Shown here: positions 41,913-49,635 of the stretch, piece by piece
Numbering within the stretch: position 1 is the stretch's first letter
Layout of the letters: each line of letters opens with the position of its first letter
DNA from: Roseateles sp.
GTDB taxonomy: Bacteria; Pseudomonadota; Gammaproteobacteria; Burkholderiales; Burkholderiaceae_C
Length of the DNA stretch: 64,000 bases
Assembly: GCA_016790285.1 (NCBI GenBank)
Contig: JAEUPJ010000072.1
Location: 62,001-126,000 of the forward strand
Direction: 5' to 3'
Position numbers and translations under genes: made by a program
Notes under the pieces: generated by a model
Databases searched by the model: none
Seen by the model: the letters and a program-made list of their open reading frames with translations, nothing else
Told to the model about the DNA's origin: nothing

Positions 41913-44900
41913 ATGTTCGTCAACAAGATCCGCCACCTCGCGGCCGTGCTGTGCACGGCTGCAGCCGCCACCCACGCCGCCCCGCTCACGCCCGCCGAAC
42001 TCCCCCCGGCCGCGCGCGACTGGCTGCCGTGGGCGCTGCAAGGCCAGCCGCCGCTGGGCTGCCCGGCTGGCGCCGCCGAGGGCGAGGCACCGGTGTGCGT
42101 GTGGCCGGGTCGGCTGCAGCTGACGGCCTCGGCGCGTGAGGCCACGTTCCGCCTGGAGGTGCAGGTGTTCGGCGCGCCCGCGCGCGTGGCCCTGCCCGGC
42201 GAGGCGGGTGCGTGGCCGCAGGACGTGAAGGCCGGCGGCAAGGCGCTGCCCGTCGTCGAGGCCGACAACCGCCCCGGCGTGTGGCTCACGCCGGGCGCGC
42301 ATGTGCTGGAGGGCCGCATCGCCTGGGGCGAGGCCATGCCGCAGAACCTGGCCGTGCCCGCCGGGCTCGCCGCCATCGTCGTGACCAGCGACGGCGCCAC
42401 CCAGACCCGCGCGCCCGACGGCGATGGACGCATCTGGCTGCGCGCCGTCGCCAGCCCCGCCGAGGCAACGGACAGCCTCAGCGTGCAGACCGTGCGCCTG
42501 GTGGACGACGACCAGCCGCTGATGGTGACGACCGCCTTCGAGCTGCGCGTGGCGGGCCGGGCCCGCGCGGTCGAGCTGCCCCTGGCCGTGCTGCCGGGGC
42601 TGCGCGCCGTGGAGCTCAACAGCCCGCTGCCCGCGCGGCTGGCCGAGGACGGCCGCCTCGTCGTGCAGGCGCGCCCCGGCAACTGGCACCTGGAGCTGCG
42701 CGCGCGGTTGAGCACGCCTGTCCAGGCCCTCAAGCTGCCCGATGGCGCCCGCGAGGAAGAGGTGTGGGTGGTGAAAGCCCAGCCGGGTCTGCGCCTCATC
42801 CGCCCCGAAGGCCCGGCCGGCGTGGACCCGCGCCAGGTCGAGATGCCCGAGGCCTGGCGGTCGCTGCCGGCCTTTCGCCTCAAGCCGGGCGAGACGCTCA
42901 AGCTCACCGAACTGCAGCGCGGCAATGCCAAGCCCGCGCCGGACGCCTTGCGCCTGAACCGCCGGCTGTGGCTGGACTTCGACGGCCAAGGCCTGACCGC
43001 CCATGACCGCTTCGAAGGCCAGCTCACGGCCAGCTCACGCCTGGACATGCCCGCGCCCGGCCTGCTCGGCCGTGCGGCATTGCAGGGCCAGGACCAGCCC
43101 ATCACGCGCCTGAGCGCCAACGGCCCGGCCGGCTTCGAGGTGCGCGAGCGCGACACCCGCGTCGAGGCCGACAGCCGCTGGCCCAGCGGCACCGCCCTGC
43201 CGGCCAGCGGCTGGGCCGTCAGCGTGAACGCCCTGCGCGCCCAGCTGCAACTGCCGCCGGGCTGGCGGCTGCTGCATGCCCAGGGCCCGAGCCGGGCCGA
43301 GGGCGCCTGGGTGGCGCTGTGGACGCTGTGGGACTTCTTCTTCGTGCTGCTCGCCGCGCTGGCGGCCTACCGGCTGCTGGGCTGGCGGGTCGGCGCGCTG
43401 CTGGCCGTGGCCCTGGCGCTGACTTGGCACACGCCCGGCAGCCCGCCCGCGGTGCTGTGGTTTGCGCTGCTGGCACTGACGGCCCTGGCGCAGGTGCTGC
43501 CCGCCGGGCGCGTGCAGGCGGCGTTCGCGCGCGGCCGCATCGCCGTGGCGGTACTGCTGGGGCTGGTGCTGCTGCCGTTCGCGGTGGACCAGGTGCGCGA
43601 GTCGATCTACCCGAGCCTGGAGCAGGTCGGGCACCAGACCGGCCTGCCGGCGCTGGAAGTTGCCGCACCGGCGCCGGCGGTGATCGAGGAGCGGGTTGCG
43701 TCGTCCCTGAAGTCCAAGGCGCCGCCCGAGCCGCGCGACCGGATGATGTCCTATTCGACCAGCAATGAGCTGGCGCGCGTGGACCCCAACGCCCGCGTGC
43801 AGACCGGCCCCGGCCTCCCCACCTGGACCTGGCGCAGCCATGTGCTGACGTGGAGCGGGCCGGTCACGCCGGAGCAGACGCTGCGGCTGTGGCTGCTGCC
43901 GCCCTGGGCCACGGCGCTGATGAAGCTCACGGGCCTGGCGCTGCTGGCCCTGGCGCTGACCGTCGTGGCCGGCATGCGGCCGCCGCGGCTGCGCCCGGTG
44001 CCCGCCGGCGGGGCCGCGGCCGCGCTGCTGCTGGCGCTGCTTGTCACACCGACACCGAGCGAAGCGACCACCCCCGTGGCCCCGGCGGGCCGCCCCGCGG
44101 CGGCCGACACTGCCGACACCGGCCGAGCCGCCTGGCCCAGCGGCGCCCAGCTGGAGGCGCTGCGCAGCAAGGTCGCCGCCCCGCCGGACTGCCTGCCGCG
44201 CTGTGCGGAGCTGGCGCGGCTGATGGTGAGCGCGGCCGGCGCCAGCGTGCAGCTGCGCGCCGAGATCCACGCCCAGGCGCTGGTGGCCGTGCCGCTGCCC
44301 GGCCAGGGCAACGGCTGGCAGCCGGGCAGCGTCACGCTGGACGGCCAGCCCGCCGCCGTGCGGCGCAACGAGCAGGGGCAACTGCTCGTGGCCGTGCCGC
44401 CGGGCGTGCACCAGGTCGTGCTGACGGCCGATGTCGGCAGCGCCGCCGGGCTGGACATCGCCCTGCCGCTGCCGCCCCGTGCGCTGCAGGCCGACCTCAA
44501 GGGCTGGACGCTCGCGGGCCTGGACCCGCGCGGCCAGAGCACCGGCGCGATCACGCTCAGCCGCGAGCCCGTGGCCGGCAGCGCCCGCGCCGAAGACGCC
44601 GGCACCCAGCGCGACGCCCTGCCGCCCCTGGTGCGCGTGGACCGCCAGCTGCAGCTCGGCCTGCGCTGGCAGGTCACGACGCACATCGAGCGCCTGGCCC
44701 CGAGCCGCGCGCCGCTGCGCGTGAGCTGGGCGCTGCTGCCGGGCGAGGCGGTGAGCGATGCCCGCGTCACCGTGGACGGCAGCACCGCCAGCCTGCAGCT
44801 CGGCGGCGAGGACGCGGCCGACGTGGACAGCAGCCTCAAGCCGTCCGACACGCTGGCCCTCGTGGCAACCCAGGAGCCGAACCAGGTCGAGCGCTGGATG

Positions 44901-45998
44901 CTGGACGCCTCCACCCAGTGGCATGTGGACGCCAGCGGCCTGGCCGCGACCGCGCTGCAGCAGGACGGCCGCTGGCTGCCCGAGTGGCGCCCCTGGCCCG
45001 GCGAGACGCTCAAGCTCGCCGTTCGCAAGCCCGCCGGCGTGGCCGGCCAGACGCTGACGCTGGACAGCGCACGCACGGCTGTGACGCCGGGCGAGCGCAG
45101 CACCGACCTGACACTCGCCCTGAAGCTGCGCGCCAGCCTCGGCGGCCCGCAGCGCCTGGCCCTGCCGGCCGGCGCCGAGCTGCTGAGCGTGTCGCTCAAC
45201 GGCAGCACGCTGCCGCTGCAGTTGCGCGACGGTGCGCTGACATTGCCGCTGACGCCGGGTGAGCAGCAGGTCGAGGTGCGCTGGCGCGAGCCGGCCGGCA
45301 TGGGCCTGGTGTGGCGCCACGACGGCCTGGCCCTGGGCCTGCCGGGCGTCAACGACGCGCTGACGCTGAACGTGCCCGAGGACCGCATCGTGCTGGCCGT
45401 GGGTGGCCCGCTGATGGGCCCGGCCGTGCTGATCTGGGGCGTGCTGGCCGTGGTGCTGGTGCTCGCGTGGTTCGTGCCGCGCGGCCTGCCCGGCGTGATG
45501 GCGCGGCCGGCGTGGCTCATCCTGGCGCTGGGCGTGGCGCCGGTGTCGCTCGGTGCGCTGGGCGTGCTGGCCGGCTGGTTCGCGCTGCTGGAGGCGCGCC
45601 GGCGCTGGGCGCAGGCCGTGCCGCAGGCGGCGCGCTGGCAGCGCGTGGGCATGCAGTTGCTGATCGTGATGTGGACCCTGCTGGCCATCGGCTCGCTGCT
45701 GGACGTGCTGCGCACCGGCCTGCTGGGCTACCCCGACCTGCTCGTCGCCGGGCCGGAGTCGACCTCGCAGCTGCTGAGCTGGTTCTCCGACCGCTTCACC
45801 GACCGCACGGCCAGCGCCTGGGTGCTGAGCGCCCCCACCTGGCTGTACCGCGCGCTGATGCTGGCCTGGGCGCTGTGGCTGGCGGTGTCGCTGCTGAAGT
45901 GGGTGGGCTGGGCCTGGCGCTGCTTCAGCGAAGGCGGCGCGTGGCCCGCGCGGCCGGCCGACGCGCCCGCAGCCCCCGAGCAAAAGGAGACCCCGTGA
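41913..45998 (+). CDS. Very large polytopic membrane protein of unknown function
   Basis: A 1361-residue protein. A signal peptide (MFVNKIRHLAAVLCTAAAATHAAP) precedes a large exported beta-rich region (about 25-465). Membrane helices cluster at about 470-560, at 665-690 and 700-715. A second large exported region follows (about 715-1155), and four more helices lie near 1163-1187, 1203-1227, 1247-1266 and 1311-1332. The two soluble parts have similar strand-rich character (QLQLPPG, LRALPL-like), hinting at an internal repeat. No catalytic motif or known family was recognised. The ribosome site favours ATG 41913 over 41907. The downstream VOC gene overlaps by a GTGA. Confidence 0.8.
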   Translation: MFVNKIRHLAAVLCTAAAATHAAPLTPAELPPAARDWLPWALQGQPPLGCPAGAAEGEAPVCVWPGRLQLTASAREATFRLEVQVFGAPARVALPGEAGAWPQDVKAGGKALPVVEADNRPGVWLTPGAHVLEGRIAWGEAMPQNLAVPAGLAAIVVTSDGATQTRAPDGDGRIWLRAVASPAEATDSLSVQTVRLVDDDQPLMVTTAFELRVAGRARAVELPLAVLPGLRAVELNSPLPARLAEDGRLVVQARPGNWHLELRARLSTPVQALKLPDGAREEEVWVVKAQPGLRLIRPEGPAGVDPRQVEMPEAWRSLPAFRLKPGETLKLTELQRGNAKPAPDALRLNRRLWLDFDGQGLTAHDRFEGQLTASSRLDMPAPGLLGRAALQGQDQPITRLSANGPAGFEVRERDTRVEADSRWPSGTALPASGWAVSVNALRAQLQLPPGWRLLHAQGPSRAEGAWVALWTLWDFFFVLLAALAAYRLLGWRVGALLAVALALTWHTPGSPPAVLWFALLALTALAQVLPAGRVQAAFARGRIAVAVLLGLVLLPFAVDQVRESIYPSLEQVGHQTGLPALEVAAPAPAVIEERVASSLKSKAPPEPRDRMMSYSTSNELARVDPNARVQTGPGLPTWTWRSHVLTWSGPVTPEQTLRLWLLPPWATALMKLTGLALLALALTVVAGMRPPRLRPVPAGGAAAALLLALLVTPTPSEATTPVAPAGRPAAADTADTGRAAWPSGAQLEALRSKVAAPPDCLPRCAELARLMVSAAGASVQLRAEIHAQALVAVPLPGQGNGWQPGSVTLDGQPAAVRRNEQGQLLVAVPPGVHQVVLTADVGSAAGLDIALPLPPRALQADLKGWTLAGLDPRGQSTGAITLSREPVAGSARAEDAGTQRDALPPLVRVDRQLQLGLRWQVTTHIERLAPSRAPLRVSWALLPGEAVSDARVTVDGSTASLQLGGEDAADVDSSLKPSDTLALVATQEPNQVERWMLDASTQWHVDASGLAATALQQDGRWLPEWRPWPGETLKLAVRKPAGVAGQTLTLDSARTAVTPGERSTDLTLALKLRASLGGPQRLALPAGAELLSVSLNGSTLPLQLRDGALTLPLTPGEQQVEVRWREPAGMGLVWRHDGLALGLPGVNDALTLNVPEDRIVLAVGGPLMGPAVLIWGVLAVVLVLAWFVPRGLPGVMARPAWLILALGVAPVSLGALGVLAGWFALLEARRRWAQAVPQAARWQRVGMQLLIVMWTLLAIGSLLDVLRTGLLGYPDLLVAGPESTSQLLSWFSDRFTDRTASAWVLSAPTWLYRALMLAWALWLAVSLLKWVGWAWRCFSEGGAWPARPADAPAAPEQKETP

Positions 45999-46393
45999 TC
46001 GACCACCTGAGCCTCACCGTCGGCGACCACGCGGCCAGCAAGGCCTTCTACCGCGCCGCCCTGGCGCCGACGGGGCATGACCGCCTCGTCGAGCTGCCGG
46101 CCGCGCCGGGCCAGGCCTCGGGCAGCACCGGCTTCTGCCATGCCGACGGCAGTGATCTGTGGATCCGCCAGGGCGAGGTGATGCGACCGCCGCTGCACCT
46201 CGCCTTTCGCGTGCCGACCCGCGCTGCGGTGGATGCCTTTCACGCCGCCGCCCTGGCCGCGGGCGGCCGCGACAACGGCGCCCCGGGCCTGCGGCCGCAG
46301 TACCACCCGCACTACTACGGCGCCTTCGTGCTGGACCCGGACGGGCACAACATCGAGGCGGTCTGCCACGAAGCGGACCCCGTGCAGTCCTGA
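45995..46393 (+). CDS. VOC (glyoxalase/bleomycin-resistance fold) family protein
   Basis: A 132-residue protein reading IDHLSLTVGDHAASKAFYRAAL, LHLAFRVPTRAAVDAFHAAAL, and HPHYYGAFVLDPDGHNIEAVCH: a single VOC domain with metal-ligand-like His and Glu. It starts with GTG at 45995, overlapping the previous stop (GTGA), and has an AAAGGAGA ribosome site at 45983-45990. Coupling to the membrane protein suggests co-expression. The substrate is unknown. It overlaps a minus-strand hypothetical at its 3' end. Confidence 0.88.
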   Translation: MIDHLSLTVGDHAASKAFYRAALAPTGHDRLVELPAAPGQASGSTGFCHADGSDLWIRQGEVMRPPLHLAFRVPTRAAVDAFHAAALAAGGRDNGAPGLRPQYHPHYYGAFVLDPDGHNIEAVCHEADPVQS

Positions 46394-46599
46394 AGTTCGG
46401 CCTGGGACCGCACCACGGCCGTGTAGCGCGCCACGTTGAGCAGACGCAGGAAGCCCCGGCAGGCACGCCCCGCCTGCCGTGCGCTCGGATAGGGCCCCAG
46501 CAGCCGCGCGGGAAGCCGCCCTTGGGCATCGGTCACTTCGACCCAATGCGGGCCCTCGGCTTCGGTGCCAGGCGGGCACCGGGTGCTGTCGTGTTGCAT
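46315..46599 (-). CDS. Hypothetical small protein overlapping the VOC gene
   Basis: A 94-residue frame reading MQHDSTRCPPGTEAEGPHWVE, with RLLGPYPSARQAGRACRGFL further on, then a low-confidence tail antisense to the VOC gene. A good GAGAGGACAG ribosome site precedes the ATG at 46597-46599. The final 26 codons overlap the convergent VOC gene by 79 bases, so the true end is uncertain. It may be a real small protein of the line, but support is only codon bias and the ribosome site. Confidence 0.45.
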   Translation of the reverse strand: MQHDSTRCPPGTEAEGPHWVEVTDAQGRLPARLLGPYPSARQAGRACRGFLRLLNVARYTAVVRSQAELQDCTGSASWQTASMLCPSGSSTKAP

Positions 46600-46762
46600 G
46601 CTGTCCTCTCGGGCCCCGGCCCCGCTGGCCTCGGTGGGACGGCTGCCGGCGGCATGCACGCCAGTCTGCGACCCCCGCGTGAGGCCCGTGCGACGCCCGT
46701 GAAGCGGGCGTGAAGTCCCCGCGCGCCGCGCAGGGGTGGGCAGGCCCGGGTAGGCTCACGGC

Positions 46763-47812
46763 ATGAGCAGCACCGCCCTTCTTTCCCTCGTGCCCCTGGG
46801 CATGCCCTGGCCCACGCTGGACCCTTTCCTCTTCTGCGTCCACCACGACGACGCCTACCCGCGCGGCAACGGCCGCTACGGGCCCGACGCAGCCCTGCTG
46901 CGCGGCCGCCAGATCGGGGCCGATTTCTCGGGCCAGGCCGGCTGGAGCATGTACCACGGCGAACAGGTGCCGGGCTTCCCGGCGCACCCGCACCGCGGCT
47001 TCGAGACGGTGACGCTCGTGCGCCAGGGCCGCATCGACCATTCCGACTCGCTCGGCGCCGGCGCACGCTTCGGCGGCGGCGACGCGCAGTGGCTCACCGC
47101 CGGCCGCGGCATCGTGCATGCCGAGATGTTCCCGCTGCTGCGCGACGACGCGCCCAACCCGCTGGAGCTGTTCCAGATCTGGCTGAACCTGCCGGCGGCC
47201 AGCAAGATGGTGGCGCCGCACTTCACGATGTTCTGGTCGCAGGACATCCCGCGCCATCGCTTCCTGGACGACGCGGGCCGCGCGACCGAGGTCGCCTGCA
47301 TCGCCGGCAGCCTGCCCGGCGGCCCGCCGCCGCTGGCGCCGCCGCCCGACTCCTGGGCCTCGCGGCCCGAGGCCGATGTGGCCATCTGGACACTGCGCCT
47401 GGCGCCGGGCGCGCGCTGGGTGCTGCCCGCTGCGGCCGGCGAGCGCACACGCCGCATGCTGTACTTCTTCGGCGGCAGCACGCTCGCCGTGGACGGGCAG
47501 CCGGTGGCCGTCAAGCACGGCATGGAGCTGCGCGCCGGTGCCGCGGTCACGCTGGTCAATGAGGGCGGCGAGCCCGCCGAGCTGCTGATGCTGCAGGGCC
47601 GCCCCATCGGCGAGCCGGTGGCGCAGTACGGCCCCTTCGTGATGAACACCCAGCAGGAGCTGCAGCAGGCCTTCGAGGACTACCGCCGCACCCAGTTCGG
47701 CGGCTGGCCCTGGGGCGACGCGGCCCCCGTGCACGGGCAGGAAGGCGGCCGGTTCGCCCGCCATGCCGATGGCCGCATCGAGCGCTTCCCGTCCGAGGAA
47801 CCCACCCCCTGA
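46763..47812 (+). CDS. Pirin-family protein
   Basis: A 349-residue bicupin. The N-terminal metal site is in FPAHPHRGFETVTLVRQG, plus RGIVHAE; the second cupin is the C-terminal half (VLPAAAGERTRRMLYFFGG). Pirins bind iron; some bacterial ones have quercetinase or regulatory activity. Length is a little more than typical pirins. A thioredoxin-fold gene starts 17 bases downstream. Confidence 0.92.
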   Translation: MSSTALLSLVPLGMPWPTLDPFLFCVHHDDAYPRGNGRYGPDAALLRGRQIGADFSGQAGWSMYHGEQVPGFPAHPHRGFETVTLVRQGRIDHSDSLGAGARFGGGDAQWLTAGRGIVHAEMFPLLRDDAPNPLELFQIWLNLPAASKMVAPHFTMFWSQDIPRHRFLDDAGRATEVACIAGSLPGGPPPLAPPPDSWASRPEADVAIWTLRLAPGARWVLPAAAGERTRRMLYFFGGSTLAVDGQPVAVKHGMELRAGAAVTLVNEGGEPAELLMLQGRPIGEPVAQYGPFVMNTQQELQQAFEDYRRTQFGGWPWGDAAPVHGQEGGRFARHADGRIERFPSEEPTP

Positions 47813-47829
47813 CCGCCGCGGGGCACGCC

Positions 47830-48156
47830 ATGAGCCACCTTCCCCCCTACACCCCCGAGACCCTCTCCCGCGCCGAGGCCGACGCGCTGCCCGGTGCCAC
47901 CGTGCTGGAGTTTGGCGCCAACTGGTGCAGCATCTGCCAGGGGGCCACGCCCTCGATCGCCCAGGGCCTGGCGGCCCGCACCGGGCTGCGCCATCTGCGC
48001 ATCGAAGACGGCCGCGGCAGGCCGCTCGGGCGCGCCTACGGCATCAAGCTGTGGCCCACCCTCGTGGTGCTGCAGGACGGGCGCGAGGTGGCGCGCGTGG
48101 TGCGGCCCCAGGCGCCCGAGGATGTGCAAGTGGCCCTTGCCGCCCTGGCGGATTGA
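47830..48156 (+). CDS. Thioredoxin-fold protein with CSIC motif
   Basis: A 108-residue protein with thioredoxin fold. The active-site motif is WCSIC where classic thioredoxin has WCGPC, and the cis-Pro loop reads LWPTLVVLQDG. No signal peptide is evident, so it acts in the cytoplasm, perhaps as a reductase for the pirin or another partner. It is 17 bases after the pirin gene and probably co-transcribed. Confidence 0.88.
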   Translation: MSHLPPYTPETLSRAEADALPGATVLEFGANWCSICQGATPSIAQGLAARTGLRHLRIEDGRGRPLGRAYGIKLWPTLVVLQDGREVARVVRPQAPEDVQVALAALAD

Positions 48157-48196
48157 CGGGCGAAGGCGTGGAACGCGGGGAAGGTGGGGAAGGCTG

Positions 48197-48766
48197 CTAA
48201 CGCGCCGGTGGCACGCCGAAGTCCAGGTCCGCCGCGGCGACCACGGTGTTGCGCCGCCCGGGGTAGGAAAGCCACTGGATGGCGGCGTTGAGGTCCTCGA
48301 CGATGGACGCTGCCTGCACGCACCGGCCGGGCCCGAGGTCCAGGTCCATCGTCGTGTGGCCGTCGGCGATAAGCGTGAGATCGAAGCCCCGCTCCAGCGC
48401 CCCGTAGGCCGTCGCCCGGATGCACCAGTTGCTGGCCGCGCCGGCCAGCACCAGGTGGCTGACACCCAGCCGGTCCAGCTCCGCGAGCAGCGGGGTGGAC
48501 TCGAAGGACGAGTTGAACCCCTTGTGGATGAGCGCCTCGCCCTCGCGCGGCTGCAGCTCCGGCACCCACTGCCAAGCCGGCGTGCCGGCCTGGAGTTCGT
48601 CGTCCTGGTGCTGCACCCAGAGCACCGGCACGCCCTGCGCGCGGGCGCGCTCCACGGCGGCCGCGATGTTCTTCACGACCACATCGCGCTGCCAGGCCTG
48701 GGCCACCACGCCGGTCTGCACATCCACCACCACCAGCGCGGTGGCTGAACCGGGTCGGGTCGACAT
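48197..48766 (-). CDS. Isochorismatase-like cysteine hydrolase
   Basis: A 189-residue hydrolase of the isochorismatase fold: Asp in ALVVVDVQTGVV, Lys in HKGFNSSF, and the nucleophile Cys in GAASNWCIRATAYGALERGF. ATG at 48764-48766 has a GGAGCC ribosome site. Members hydrolyse amides such as nicotinamide or carbamoyl compounds; the substrate is not predicted. It is convergent with the thioredoxin gene. Confidence 0.9.
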   Translation of the reverse strand: MSTRPGSATALVVVDVQTGVVAQAWQRDVVVKNIAAAVERARAQGVPVLWVQHQDDELQAGTPAWQWVPELQPREGEALIHKGFNSSFESTPLLAELDRLGVSHLVLAGAASNWCIRATAYGALERGFDLTLIADGHTTMDLDLGPGRCVQAASIVEDLNAAIQWLSYPGRRNTVVAAADLDFGVPPAR

Positions 48767-48837
48767 GGGGGGCTCCTTGCTACGTTGCGGCGGCCGGTGG
48801 GGCCAGGAAGCCGCAGCATACGGCGCCAAGCCCCGCC

Positions 48838-49623
48838 TCAGCCACCCTGCTGCTGCAGCTGATAGTCCCGCAACGCGCGGGCCAGCGCCTGCTGGCGGGC
48901 ACCGGGCGGGAGCTGGCGGGCAACCTGCTCGAAGCGGGCGACGTTGCCGGCATTGAGGAAAGGGCGGATGTTCTCGGCGACGGACTGCGCGGCCTGCCAG
49001 CCGCCGGTGTGCACGAGGCCGACGAACAGGTCGTCATAGCCGCTGTTCAGGCCCAGCTGCTGCCACTGCTGCAGCACAGGGTAGGCCTTGGCCAGCAGCA
49101 CGGCGTCGTAGGTGCGGGACAGCGCCGAGACCGCGGCCGCCACCGTGTCGCTGGCCGGCGGCAGGCGGGCGGCCAGGGCCAAGGCGGCGGCCTGCACGTG
49201 GCCGTCGGGGAAGGCCAGCAGTTCGCGCGCCCAGGCGGCCTGCTCGGCCGGGCTGCCCTGCGCGGCCAGGCGGTCGAGCTGCTGCAAGAGCAGGCCCACC
49301 ACCTCGAAGTGTTCGTCCAGCCCCTCCCCGCGCGTGAGGCGGCAGCTGTCGGCCGCGTAGCAGCGGGTCAGGGTGCGCAGGGCCTGCGACGGCGTCGCCT
49401 GGCCGAGCGAGGCGACCGCCGCGGGTGGGACGGCCTGCGCCGCGGCGGCCAGCGGGCCGCCAGCCGCGTTGGCGCTGCCGGGCAAGGCGGGGGCTGGCGT
49501 GGCCCCCACCGCCGTGGGCGCCGGCAGCACCGAAGGCTCGAGGGGCGCCGCGCCGCCCCACAGCAGCCATGCCGCACCCAGGGCCGCCGTGGCGGCCGCC
49601 GCGAGCACCGGTGCGCGCTTCAT
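48838..49623 (-). CDS. Exported Ala-rich helical protein, function unknown
   Basis: A 261-residue protein with an N-terminal signal anchor (about residues 5-24) and a Pro/Ala-rich linker to about 75. The rest is Ala- and Leu-rich helices (LLLQQLDRLAAQGSPAEQAAW). It contains CYAADSC, a possible disulphide. No family is recognised. It lies 12 bases downstream of the lysozyme-like gene on the same strand, so it may be its partner, for instance an inhibitor or chaperone; this is inference. Confidence 0.72.
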   Translation of the reverse strand: MKRAPVLAAAATAALGAAWLLWGGAAPLEPSVLPAPTAVGATPAPALPGSANAAGGPLAAAAQAVPPAAVASLGQATPSQALRTLTRCYAADSCRLTRGEGLDEHFEVVGLLLQQLDRLAAQGSPAEQAAWARELLAFPDGHVQAAALALAARLPPASDTVAAAVSALSRTYDAVLLAKAYPVLQQWQQLGLNSGYDDLFVGLVHTGGWQAAQSVAENIRPFLNAGNVARFEQVARQLPPGARQQALARALRDYQLQQQGG

Positions 49624-49635
49624 GGGCCGCCCGCC

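Noticed and set aside
43035-45983. 982-residue minus-strand open frame inside the large membrane protein
   Set aside because: Composition is Gln/Arg/Gly-rich and lacks signal peptide or domains; it mirrors the real plus-strand gene.
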